DNA from: UBA993 sp964436815
GTDB taxonomy: Bacteria; Bacillota; Dethiobacteria; DTU022
Direction: 5' to 3'
NCBI GenBank assembly: GCA_964436815.1
Contig: CAYTER010000025.1
Location: 1 to 30,165 of the forward strand
DNA length: 30,165 nt
In this document: one piece after another, positions 7,193 to 15,353 of the stretch
How positions within the stretch are numbered: the stretch's first letter is position 1
Layout of the letters: each line of letters opens with the position of its first letter
Notes under the pieces: model-generated
What the model saw: the letters and a program-made list of their open reading frames with translations, nothing else
Database searches by the model: none
Told to the model about the DNA's origin: nothing
Made by a program: the position numbers and the translations under genes

Positions 7193-7996
7193 ATGGGTAA
7201 CAGCAAAATAAGAATAATAATGGTTTTGATTACCCTCATATTGCTCTTTGTAGCAGCGGGGTGTGGAAGAGTGGTAACCCGGGAGCAAATACTCGAAACT
7301 TACCAGGTACGTCCGGGTACTGCTCTGTCCGTGAGCAACTTAAATGGCAGTGTTTCCATAACGGGGTGGGAAGAGAATAAGGTTGAAATCAAGATTATAA
7401 AAGAAAGTCTTGGCGGCCAGGAAGCCCTCGACCAGGTTGATATTAATATTGATATCTCAGATATAATGCTGATCCACACTCTTTTTCCGGAAGGAAACAA
7501 GCGAGTGATTGTCAACTATGAAATCAAAGTGCCGATTGATTTATTGGTCAGCGAGATAAACTGTTCAAACGGTAATATCAGCATCTCCGGCGTTACAGGC
7601 AGCCCGCAGGCGTCAACTTCCAACGGTACCATAAATATAGAAAATGTAAATGGAATGGTTACAGCCGGCAGCAGCAACGGCGATATTACTGTTAAAGGCG
7701 CACGCAGCCTTGGCAGTTTAGAAAGTTCAAACGGCAATATCACCGCTGATTTGAACTTCCTCCATGAAAACGTTAATATCCAAACCAGCAACGGTTCTAT
7801 TAATCTCGCTATTCTTCCGACACTAGAGATGACCATTGATGCTTCAACCTCAAATGGTAAAATAAGCGTTACTAATTTAAATCTTGATCTAACAGTGCAT
7901 GAGAATACCAGGCTTTCCGGTACTCTTAATGGCGGTGGAAATACTGTTCAACTGGAGACATCAAATGGCTCGATCGAACTCGTTCCTTTAAAATAA
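7193..7996 (+). CDS. DUF4097-type beta-repeat lipoprotein
   Basis: The protein has a short basic N-terminus, a hydrophobic signal helix and a lipobox ending VAAGC (about residues 19-23), so it should be lipid-anchored outside the membrane. The rest is built from repeated turns of the type SNG-x-I-x-(I/V/L), seen at least seven times (for example SNGNISISG, SNGTINIENV, SNGDITVKG, SNGSIELVP), spaced about 18-25 residues. This is the pattern of DUF4097 / putative adhesin beta-solenoid domains. The start is set at 7193, seven bases after GGGGG (7181-7185); the earlier ATG at 7187 directly abuts that site. The stop is 26 bases before the first SLC13 permease. The function of the family is not known; surface binding or envelope sensing are guesses. 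Confidence 0.85.
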   Translation: MGNSKIRIIMVLITLILLFVAAGCGRVVTREQILETYQVRPGTALSVSNLNGSVSITGWEENKVEIKIIKESLGGQEALDQVDINIDISDIMLIHTLFPEGNKRVIVNYEIKVPIDLLVSEINCSNGNISISGVTGSPQASTSNGTINIENVNGMVTAGSSNGDITVKGARSLGSLESSNGNITADLNFLHENVNIQTSNGSINLAILPTLEMTIDASTSNGKISVTNLNLDLTVHENTRLSGTLNGGGNTVQLETSNGSIELVPLK

Positions 7997-8022
7997 TAAG
8001 TCCCGGAAGGATTGCAGACCTG

Positions 8023-9798
8023 ATGACAGAACAAATTATCGTCTTTGCCACTCTATTTATTGTCCTGATCATGTTTGCCTGGGGGCGCTGGCGCTATGAT
8101 GTAGTTGCCGTTATTGCCATGCTGATTGTCACCATAGCCGGTATTATTCCATTTGATGAAGCTTTTTACGGCTTTAGCCACCCGGCGGTGATTACTGTCG
8201 CTGCTGTGCTGATCATCAGCCGGGCCTTAATGAATTCCGGCATTGTTGACCTCGCTTCAAGGAAACTATCGGCGATCAATCACAGCCAAACCCTGAAACT
8301 TGCCTATCTGGTAGGAGGAGTTACAATCTGCTCTGCTTTTATGAATAATGTTGGAGCTCTGGCCCTCTTTATGCCTGTTGCCATCCGCATGGCCAGAAAG
8401 AACAAGCAATCTCCGTCTACGATGCTCATGCCCCTGGCCTTCGGTTCTCTTCTGGGGGGGTTGATCACCCAGGTAGGAACTCCCCCCAACATTATTATCT
8501 CAATTTTCAGAGCTGAAACGTCAGCCGGGACGCCATTTAAAATGTTTGATTTTGCTCCTGTAGGTGTTGGCGTTGCCATTATAGGGGCCATATTTATTAT
8601 TTATATTGGTTGGCGCCTGATTCCCTGCCGGGTTGGTAAAACCGCAGCAGAGGATTTATTTTCGATCGACAGTTACCTGACCGAAGTAGTGGTGCCGGCT
8701 GGCTCTAAATATGCCGGGAAAAGGCTGTTGGACCTCGGCCGGGCGACCAGTGGAGATGTTACTGTCGTCGGTCATGTGCGTAATAAAAAGAAGCTGCCCT
8801 TTTTTTCACCCTACCGGTTTTTTCAGGAGGGGGATCAGATTATTATCAAGGCGAATGCCGAAGATCTGCAGGAATTTATTGATGTTACCGGTCTGCAGCT
8901 GGCGGCTACACATAAGTTGGGAAAAGATGATCTTTCTTCCGATGAAATTTCTGTGGTTGAGGCGGTCGTTACGGCCGGTTCCCTCATGGAAGGGCAGACA
9001 GCACGTTCCCTTGAACTGCGCTCAATTTATGGCATCAACCTGCTCGGTATATCCCGTGAAGGGACCAGGTTACGGGAGCGGCCTGACAGTATTCGATTCC
9101 GGGCTGGCGACGTGCTCCTATTACAGGGGCGGCGCGAAGCGCTTTCGGAAGTGATGTCTAACCTCGGCTGCCTGCCGCTGGTTGAACGGGGGCTGCAGAT
9201 CGGTAAGCCGCGCAGACTGCTGGCCGGCAGCCTGGTTTTTGCTGCGGCGATCATCATAACTACTGTAGGACTTTTGCCGATCCAGATCGCTTTTACCGCT
9301 GCAGCGGTGGCCATGCTCTTAATCGGTCTGGTTTCACTGCGCGAACTGTATGAAAGTATCGAATGGCCCGTTATTGTCCTTTTGGGAGCGATGTTCCCAC
9401 TGAGCAGAGCGTTGGAAACTTCCGGTGGCGCTCAGACAATTGGCGAAGCCCTTTTTCACCTTTCTGGAAATATGACTCCCTGGGTAATCCTTTCGATTTT
9501 TATTGTCTTAACCATGCTGCTTTCAAATATTGTCAACAACGCGGCGGCAGCGCTTCTGATGGCTCCTATTGCCCTGAGTATAGCAGGTAGCATGGGAGTC
9601 TCATCTGATCCATTATTAATGACCGTGGCGATTGGCGCTTCCTGTGCTTTCCTTACACCGATTGGTCATCAGTCAAATACCCTGGTCATGGGTCCCGGTG
9701 GATATCATTTCGGCGATTACTGGAAGATGGGCTTACCGCTGACAATTCTGGTTGCCCTCATTGCAGTACCCCTGATTATGATATTCTGGCCGCTTTGA
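8023..9798 (+). CDS. SLC13/DASS family permease with two TrkA-C domains (copy 1)
   Basis: This 591-residue membrane protein has an N-terminal block of helices, a soluble middle (about residues 210-390) with two TrkA-C (RCK_C) domains, and a C-terminal block of helices. Family signatures are MNNVGALALFMPVAIR, GTPPNIIIS in the first half, and NIVNNAAAALLMAPIAL plus LTPIGHQSNTLVMGPGGY in the second half. This matches the SLC13 / divalent anion:Na+ symporter group with regulatory inserts. Possible substrates are sulfate, dicarboxylates or other anions; sequence alone does not decide. It is followed 23 bases later by a close paralogue. Confidence 0.88.
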   Translation: MTEQIIVFATLFIVLIMFAWGRWRYDVVAVIAMLIVTIAGIIPFDEAFYGFSHPAVITVAAVLIISRALMNSGIVDLASRKLSAINHSQTLKLAYLVGGVTICSAFMNNVGALALFMPVAIRMARKNKQSPSTMLMPLAFGSLLGGLITQVGTPPNIIISIFRAETSAGTPFKMFDFAPVGVGVAIIGAIFIIYIGWRLIPCRVGKTAAEDLFSIDSYLTEVVVPAGSKYAGKRLLDLGRATSGDVTVVGHVRNKKKLPFFSPYRFFQEGDQIIIKANAEDLQEFIDVTGLQLAATHKLGKDDLSSDEISVVEAVVTAGSLMEGQTARSLELRSIYGINLLGISREGTRLRERPDSIRFRAGDVLLLQGRREALSEVMSNLGCLPLVERGLQIGKPRRLLAGSLVFAAAIIITTVGLLPIQIAFTAAAVAMLLIGLVSLRELYESIEWPVIVLLGAMFPLSRALETSGGAQTIGEALFHLSGNMTPWVILSIFIVLTMLLSNIVNNAAAALLMAPIALSIAGSMGVSSDPLLMTVAIGASCAFLTPIGHQSNTLVMGPGGYHFGDYWKMGLPLTILVALIAVPLIMIFWPL

Positions 9799-9821
9799 TT
9801 TGTTTTTAGGAGAAAGATGTT

Positions 9822-11606
9822 ATGCCTCATGAGCAGATTATAATATTTTCGACACTCGGTTTAGTGCTAATCCTTTTTATCTGGGGTCGGTGGCGCTACG
9901 ACTTGGTAGCAATATTTGCCCTGCTGGTTGTCACTGTGACCGGTCTGGTTTCACCTGGAGTAGCTTTTATGGGCTTTGGTCACCCGGCGGTCATTACAGT
10001 TGCGGCGGTTCTCATTGTTAGCAGAGCGCTTTTTAATTCGGGCATGGTTGATTATCTAGTCGGGATCCTCTCTACTGTCGGGAATAATCCCCGCATACAG
10101 CTAGGTCTGCTTGTCTCAACGGTTACTGTTTGCTCGGGCTTTATGAATAATATTGGAGCTTTGGCTCTCTTTATGCCTGTAGCAATCAGGATGGCACGCA
10201 AGGGTGGTTATTCGCCGGCATTGCTATTGATGCCGTTGGCTTTTGGGTCTTTACTCGGTGGTTTAATCACCCAGGTTGGTACTCCCCCGAACATTATTAT
10301 TTCTATCTTTCGGGAGGAAACAGCGGCAGGTAATCCCTTCCGGATGTTCGACTTCCTACCTGTTGGCGGAGGAGTAGCTTTAGCCGGCGTCCTATTTATC
10401 GTTTTTATCGGGTGGAGGCTTATCCCCCAGCGTAAAGGACGCCTATCACGCGAAGAGCTATTCGAAATTGATAGTTACATTACTGAAGTAGTTGTTCCCA
10501 AGAAATCGGAATTAACCGGAAAAAGATTACGCGATCTCGAAAATGCCACCGACGGCGATGTTGTGGTGGTCGGCCATACCCGCAATAACCAGCGTTTTCC
10601 GGCTCCTTCACCTTATAGAACATTTAAAGAAGGAGATCAGTTAACGATCAGGGCCAATACTGAGGATCTGCATGAACTGATCAGCAGTACCGGGCTTGCA
10701 TTGGACGAATCGGATAAGCTGAATCAAGAAAATCTCAGCTCGGATGACATTACTCTGCTGGAAGCTACGATTACCCGGAACTCCGTTATGGAAGGAAAAA
10801 CAGCCAGAACAATGAATCTCCGTTCACGTTACGGGGTTAACCTGATTGGCCTTTCCAGGCAGGGTGGGCGTTTGCGTAAAAGTCCTGATACGGTGCACTT
10901 CAGGGTTGGTGATGTTTTGCTGCTTCAGGGGCCTAACGATACGCTTTATGAGGTTTTACCAGATCTTGGTCTCTTGCCGCTGGTTGAGCGCGGTTTAAGA
11001 GTAGGCCAACCGCGACGGGTATTCCTCGGTCTGGCCATCTTTGCTGCTGCTTTGGCTTTGGCTGCCCTGGGGATACTGACTATCCAGATTGCTTTTACTG
11101 CAGCGGCCCTGCTCATGGTTCTCACCGGCCTGATATCATCCCGTGAAATTTATGAAAGCGTTGACTGGCCGGTTATCGTGCTTTTAGGCGCAATGATTCC
11201 GGTTAGCATTGCTCTTGAAACAAGTGGTGGTGCCGGCCTTATTGCCGATTACATCCTTTTGCTGTCAGGCACTGCTGCCCCCTGGGTAACTCTGACCGTG
11301 GTTTTGGTCGGAACGATGTTTCTATCCGATCTGGTTAACAATGCTGCTGCTGCGGTTTTAATGGCCCCGATTGCTCTTAACGTGGCGAGCGGTATAGGAG
11401 CTCAAGCCGATCCCTTCCTGATGGCTGTTGCGATTGGTGCGTCGTGCGCATTTTTAACACCGATCGGCCACCAATCAAACACCCTGGTCATGGGACCGGG
11501 CGGCTATCACTTTGGCGATTACTGGCGGATGGGTCTGCCGCTGGAACTGATTATTGTCCTTGTTGCTATACCGTTGCTGCTTATTTTCTGGCCACTAGCT
11601 TTGTAA
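9822..11606 (+). CDS. SLC13/DASS family permease with two TrkA-C domains (copy 2)
   Basis: This 594-residue protein is collinear with the preceding permease and shares long identical stretches, such as the GSLLGGLITQVGTPPNIIIS segment and the GHQSNTLVMGPGGYHFGDYW end. The pair clearly arose by tandem duplication. The soluble TrkA-C domains (about residues 210-390) are less alike than the transmembrane halves, which would fit two transporters with related substrates but different regulation. AGGAGAAAG (from 9808) precedes the ATG. Transketolase starts 33 bases after the stop, so co-transcription is possible. Confidence 0.88.
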   Translation: MPHEQIIIFSTLGLVLILFIWGRWRYDLVAIFALLVVTVTGLVSPGVAFMGFGHPAVITVAAVLIVSRALFNSGMVDYLVGILSTVGNNPRIQLGLLVSTVTVCSGFMNNIGALALFMPVAIRMARKGGYSPALLLMPLAFGSLLGGLITQVGTPPNIIISIFREETAAGNPFRMFDFLPVGGGVALAGVLFIVFIGWRLIPQRKGRLSREELFEIDSYITEVVVPKKSELTGKRLRDLENATDGDVVVVGHTRNNQRFPAPSPYRTFKEGDQLTIRANTEDLHELISSTGLALDESDKLNQENLSSDDITLLEATITRNSVMEGKTARTMNLRSRYGVNLIGLSRQGGRLRKSPDTVHFRVGDVLLLQGPNDTLYEVLPDLGLLPLVERGLRVGQPRRVFLGLAIFAAALALAALGILTIQIAFTAAALLMVLTGLISSREIYESVDWPVIVLLGAMIPVSIALETSGGAGLIADYILLLSGTAAPWVTLTVVLVGTMFLSDLVNNAAAAVLMAPIALNVASGIGAQADPFLMAVAIGASCAFLTPIGHQSNTLVMGPGGYHFGDYWRMGLPLELIIVLVAIPLLLIFWPLAL

Positions 11607-11639
11607 AACTTTAGAATCAAATAAAGGGGGATTAACAAC

Positions 11640-13631
11640 TTGAATAAGATAGATCAATTGGTCATTAACACGATTCGCTTCCTGGCGGTCGATGCGGTTG
11701 AAAAAGCCAATTCAGGACACCCGGGTTTGCCGATGGGTGGGGCAGCCATGGCTTTTACACTCTGGAGCTGTTTCCTAAAGCACTGCCCTGATTGCCCCGA
11801 CTGGAAAGATCGTGATCGCTTTATTCTGTCTGCAGGACATGGTTCGATGTTGCTTTACGCGCTGCTTCACCTTTATGGTTATGGCTTGGAACTTGATCAG
11901 CTTAAAAATTTCCGGCAGTGGGGCAGCAGAACTCCCGGCCATCCTGAATACGGGCATACACCGGGGATAGAAACAACCACCGGTCCGCTCGGCCAGGGTT
12001 TTGCCAATGCCGTCGGCATGGCCATTGCCGAACGTCGGCTGGCTGCCGAATTTAACCGGCCAGGATTTGATCTGGTAGATCACTATACCTATGTCTATTC
12101 CGGAGACGGCTGCATGATGGAAGGTATCACCTCGGAAGCAGCTTCCCTGGCCGGCCATCTTGGTTTGGGCAAGCTGGTTTGCCTTTATGATGATAATAAA
12201 ATAACCATTGACGGCGCAACTGAGATCGCCTTTACCGAGGATGTGGGCAAACGTTTCGAAGCTTACGGTTGGCAGGTGATCAGGGAAGTAGACGGAAATG
12301 ACACCGCTGCTGTTGAAGATGCAATTGCTGCAGCCCGTGCAGATCTTTCTCACCCGAGCCTGATCATAGCCAGGACCAATATTGGTTACGGCTCCCCTAA
12401 TAAACAGGATAATTCGGAGGCGCATGGTGCCCCCCTGGGAAAAGAAGAGGTAATTTTAACCAAGAAGAATTTAAACTGGCCGCTCGAACCTGAATTTTAT
12501 GTGCCTGAAGAGGTTTATGCGCATCTTGCTGAACAGCGGAAAGATCTTGTCGTCAGAAAGAATGAGTGGGACGAGCTGCTTACCGCTTACGGCAGTAAGC
12601 ACCCGGAGCTGTTAAAGAGGTGGCATCAGTGGCACTCCGGTGAAGTCCCGGAAACATTAACTGCCGATCAACGGCTTTGGGATTTTGGTGAAAAATCAGC
12701 AGCAACCCGGGCCCTTTCCGGGCAGGTAATGCAAATATTGTTCGAATATCTCCCCAATATGATTGGCGGCTCCGCCGACCTGAATGCCTCGACCAAAACC
12801 AGGCTAAAAAGCTCTCCTGACTTTCAGAAAGATAACCCTGCAGGCAGTAATATTCACTTCGGGGTGCGCGAACATGCCATGGGCGGGATCCTGTCCGGTC
12901 TGGCCTTGCACGGGGGCTTAAGACCTTTCGGTTCCACTTTCCTGGTCTTTTTTGATTATATGAAGCCGTCTGTCCGCCTGGCGGCGATGATGGGTATCCC
13001 TCTCACTTATGTCTACACTCACGACAGTGTTGCCGTCGGAGAAGACGGACCGACCCACCAACCGATCGAGCACCTGGCTAACCTGCGTTCGATTCCTAAC
13101 CTGCAGGTGCTGAGGCCGGCCGACGGAAGAGAAACCGCTGCTGCCTGGCTGCATATTGTTCAGCGGCGCTGCGGCCCTTCAGCCCTGATTCTTTCACGCC
13201 AGAACTTACCCCAGCTGCCTGGCACCGGCCAGGGAGCGCTTAGAGGCGGCTACATCGTCAGCCGGGGAAAAAATACCCCCCCTGATCTGATCCTGATCGC
13301 TTCCGGCTCCGAACTTCAATTGGCGCTTGAAGCACAGCAAATATTACAAAAAAAAGGCCATGCCGTCCGCGTAGTTAGTATGGTCAGCCGCGAACTCTTC
13401 CTGGCCCAGGACGATGCTTACAAAGAAGAAATATTACCGGCAAATGCGGATAGCAGGATTGTTATTGAGGCAGCCTTACCCATGGGATGGGAAACTATTA
13501 TCGGTAAGAATGGGCTAGCAATCGGGATCGAAAGATTCGGCGCTTCAGCCCCGGGTGAGGTTGTTTTAGACAAGCTGGGGATAAATCTAGATGTTTTGCT
13601 GCACAAGGCTCAGGAAATGCTTGAAAAATAA
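11640..13631 (+). CDS. tkt: Transketolase
   Basis: This 663-residue enzyme has the full transketolase length. It transfers two-carbon ketol units between sugar phosphates in the non-oxidative pentose phosphate pathway. Visible signatures are ANSGHPGLPMGGA near the N-terminus, the thiamine-diphosphate motif GDGCMMEG...DDNKITIDG (about residues 155-190), the pyrimidine domain GVREHAMGGILSGLALHGG, and the EDGPTHQPIEHL active-site loop. The start is TTG at 11640, nine bases after AAAGGGGG (11623-11630); no nearer ATG or GTG fits. The neighbouring transporters give no obvious functional link. Confidence 0.95.
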   Translation: MNKIDQLVINTIRFLAVDAVEKANSGHPGLPMGGAAMAFTLWSCFLKHCPDCPDWKDRDRFILSAGHGSMLLYALLHLYGYGLELDQLKNFRQWGSRTPGHPEYGHTPGIETTTGPLGQGFANAVGMAIAERRLAAEFNRPGFDLVDHYTYVYSGDGCMMEGITSEAASLAGHLGLGKLVCLYDDNKITIDGATEIAFTEDVGKRFEAYGWQVIREVDGNDTAAVEDAIAAARADLSHPSLIIARTNIGYGSPNKQDNSEAHGAPLGKEEVILTKKNLNWPLEPEFYVPEEVYAHLAEQRKDLVVRKNEWDELLTAYGSKHPELLKRWHQWHSGEVPETLTADQRLWDFGEKSAATRALSGQVMQILFEYLPNMIGGSADLNASTKTRLKSSPDFQKDNPAGSNIHFGVREHAMGGILSGLALHGGLRPFGSTFLVFFDYMKPSVRLAAMMGIPLTYVYTHDSVAVGEDGPTHQPIEHLANLRSIPNLQVLRPADGRETAAAWLHIVQRRCGPSALILSRQNLPQLPGTGQGALRGGYIVSRGKNTPPDLILIASGSELQLALEAQQILQKKGHAVRVVSMVSRELFLAQDDAYKEEILPANADSRIVIEAALPMGWETIIGKNGLAIGIERFGASAPGEVVLDKLGINLDVLLHKAQEMLEK

Positions 13632-13694
13632 AGCTTTATCGCTTATGATTTAACTGGACTCAATTAGGTTTAAGACATTTCCTAAGGAGGAGAG

Positions 13695-14036
13695 GTGTTA
13701 AAGATGGTTACCACCACTGATTTTACGGCTGAGGATATTCAGGACAATAAAGTGATTGCTGCCCTTTCCTACCTGGGCTTGCTGCTTTTAGTGCCACTTT
13801 TGGCTAAAAAGGACAGTCCCTTTTGTCAGTTTCATGCCAAGCAGGGGCTGGTTTTACTGATTGCCTGGGTAATTATCGGTGCTGTATCAGTTATCCCGAT
13901 CTTAGGCTGGATCGTTGGCATTATCGGTTCTCTTTTTCTCTTCGTCTGCTTCATTATGGGGCTGGTCAATGCCTTAAGCGGCCAGGCCAGCGAGTTACCT
14001 TTAATCGGCCAGTACTCTTCACTGTTTAACCTCTAA
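13695..14036 (+). CDS. Small DUF4870-like membrane protein
   Basis: This 113-residue protein has an acidic N-terminus, then hydrophobic segments starting at about residues 23, 50 and 70. The DNKVIAALSYLGLLLLVPLLAKKDS start and the FHAKQGLVLLIAWVI block are typical of DUF4870 / Tic20-like small membrane proteins, whose function is unknown. TAAGGAGG (13683-13690) lies four bases before the GTG at 13695 and 13 before an in-frame ATG at 13704, so the start may be three codons later. A terminator follows at 14062-14089. Confidence 0.8.
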   Translation: MLKMVTTTDFTAEDIQDNKVIAALSYLGLLLLVPLLAKKDSPFCQFHAKQGLVLLIAWVIIGAVSVIPILGWIVGIIGSLFLFVCFIMGLVNALSGQASELPLIGQYSSLFNL

Positions 14037-14061
14037 GCTAACTTATAAAAAGAATCAAAGA

Positions 14062-14089
14062 AAAGGGGCAGTTGTTAAACTGCCCCTTT
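14062..14089. terminator. Bidirectional terminator between convergent small genes
   Basis: AAAGGGGCAG (14062-14071) pairs perfectly with CTGCCCCTTT (14080-14089) around an eight-base loop. A/T-rich flanks on both sides would let it stop transcripts from the DUF4870-like gene and from the minus-strand small ORF at 14113-14229. Confidence 0.85.
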
Positions 14090-14112
14090 CGTACCCTAAA
14101 AACTAGCTTTAA

Positions 14113-14229
14113 TTAAGCGCCGAGATGGCCGGCCGAGTACCAATAGCCAAGCATAAAAGCTACAACTGCTATTATTACGAAAGTCAACCACAGCCTGCCG
14201 CGTTTTTTCTTTTTCAGATGCTGGGCCAA
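14113..14229 (-). CDS. Predicted 38-residue single-helix membrane protein with TTG start
   Basis: On the minus strand a TTG (plus 14227-14229) is preceded at six to seven bases by GGAGGT (plus 14236-14241). It opens a frame of 38 codons ending in TAA. The product starts MAQHLKKKKRGR, then has one hydrophobic helix (LWLTFVIIAVVAFMLGYWY) and ends SAGHLGA. The positive N-terminus and single helix suggest a membrane-anchored microprotein. I recognise no family. The strong SD, helix pattern and shared bidirectional terminator just downstream support it as real. It is the only coding signal I see in the 14037-14520 gap. Confidence 0.6.
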   Translation of the reverse strand: MAQHLKKKKRGRLWLTFVIIAVVAFMLGYWYSAGHLGA

Positions 14230-14331
14230 TCGATTACCTCCAGATAATTGTTAGTTTATTTTTCATTTAAGCTATTATATCACGACTCTTCCCGATGTTT
14301 CATAACAGTTCTCTGCTTTTCAATCCTTCTT

Positions 14332-14358
14332 TTGACAGGAGTGTAAATCTGATAAGAT
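14332..14358 (+). promoter_or_regulatory. Possible promoter upstream of the ttcA-like gene
   Basis: A consensus TTGACA lies at 14332-14337, with TAAGAT at 14353-14358 as the best -10. The 15-base spacer is short, so this call is tentative. It would give a leader of about 155 bases before the TTG at 14521. That leader contains a short TTTGAA/TTCAAA hairpin (14363-14377) and a tandem GCGAAATGG repeat near 14383-14399, but no recognisable riboswitch. Confidence 0.4.
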
Positions 14359-14520
14359 TAGGTTTGAAAGATTCAAATATCGGCGAAATGGCGAAATGGG
14401 CTAAACATCAGGGTTGTTTTTTAATCCTGAGAATCGAGCTGCAGGACCGTGGTTCCAGCCAGCTGAATAGCAGTAAAAATGAGTAGTACAGTTTAAAATA
14501 GCAATAAAGGAGCAGCATAA

Positions 14521-15240
14521 TTGCGCAGCAGTGATGGCAAGTGGTACCTGACCAGGGTTAAAAGAACAATTTACGGTTATAAGATGATCAAAGATGGCGA
14601 CCGGGTGGCGGTTGGCATTTCCGGTGGCAAGGACAGCGCCGCCCTGCTCTACATCATGAAGCTGTTTCAGAAGCACTCGCCGATCAATTTTGACCTGGTT
14701 GCTGTTTACGTCGATTTAGGCTGGCCGTCCGATCCTGCCCCCCTGCATAAGCTGGCGTATAGCCTTGATCTTAAGCTGCATGTCGAAGAAACAGCGATAG
14801 CGAGAGTGGTTTTCGAAAGGCGGCAGGAGAAAAATCCCTGTGCTCTCTGTGCCAACCTGCGCCGCGGAGCGCTGCATCAGGCGGCAAAGAACCTCGGTTG
14901 CAGCAGGGTGGCTTTAGGGCACCATCTTGATGATGCCGTCCAGACCATGATGCTAAACCTTATTTATACAGGACATTTGGATACTTTCAAGCCGGTTACC
15001 TATCTTGACCGTAGTGATCTCTACCTGATCCGGCCGCTTATCCAGTTACCGGAGAATGTGCTGGCGTCTATTGCCCGCCGTGAGAATCTGCCGCTCTTTA
15101 AAAACCCCTGTCCCGTCAGTGGCAGAACCAAGCGTAGTGAGATGGCGGAGCTGTTAAACGAGCTGAAAGGCCGTTATCCCGATCTGCTTGAAAAATGCCG
15201 CTCGGCTCTGATCAATAGCCCCTACTGGCCCAAGCCGTAA
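14521..15240 (+). CDS. TtcA-like tRNA 2-thiocytidine synthase family ATPase
   Basis: This 239-residue PP-loop protein has the ATP-pyrophosphatase motif SGGKDS at 34-39. It also has a CALC pair (C107, C110) and a third Cys at 197 (NPCPVSG), the three ligands used by TtcA to hold a [4Fe-4S] cluster. Such enzymes activate tRNA C32 by adenylation and insert sulfur. GHHLDDAVQTMMLNLIY is the conserved PP-loop family helix. It is shorter than E. coli TtcA (about 311 residues), so a different tRNA position is possible. The start is TTG, eight bases after AAAGGAG (14506-14512). It is separated from the hdr operon by a terminator-like hairpin. Confidence 0.82.
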   Translation: MRSSDGKWYLTRVKRTIYGYKMIKDGDRVAVGISGGKDSAALLYIMKLFQKHSPINFDLVAVYVDLGWPSDPAPLHKLAYSLDLKLHVEETAIARVVFERRQEKNPCALCANLRRGALHQAAKNLGCSRVALGHHLDDAVQTMMLNLIYTGHLDTFKPVTYLDRSDLYLIRPLIQLPENVLASIARRENLPLFKNPCPVSGRTKRSEMAELLNELKGRYPDLLEKCRSALINSPYWPKP

Positions 15241-15276
15241 CCCATTCTAAAATTTATAATAATTATTTTAAATATT

Positions 15277-15314
15277 AAAAGGGGTTTTCGGCTCTTTGTC
15301 GAATACCTTTTTTT
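15277..15314 (+). terminator. Terminator (or attenuator) between ttcA and hdrB
   Basis: The arm from 15277 to 15290 (AAAAGGGGTTTTCG) pairs with 15300-15313 with one mismatch and two G-T pairs around a nine-base loop, followed by a run of T residues. A perfect TATAAT lies at 15255-15260, upstream of the hairpin, without a good -35. Only about 23 bases separate the T tract from the hdrB SD, so hdr transcription may have to read through this hairpin. Confidence 0.7.
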
Positions 15315-15353
15315 AGCGTTTCTAAAACCCTCAGAACAGGAGGTGCGCTCTAA

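Noticed and set aside
8711..9154. 147-residue plus-strand ORF inside the first SLC13 permease
   Set aside because: Alternative-frame shadow of a conserved coding region.
11775..12425. 216-residue minus-strand ORF inside transketolase
   Set aside because: It is antisense to conserved transketolase codons, with no SD and no family features.
14295..14486. 63-residue plus-strand ORF upstream of ttcA
   Set aside because: No SD, no recognisable motif, and it overlaps the probable promoter; treated as leader sequence.
14360..14520. T-box or other riboswitch in the ttcA leader
   Set aside because: A GGACCGTGGTTCC stretch vaguely recalls the T-box, but the conserved core is absent and no terminator precedes the gene.
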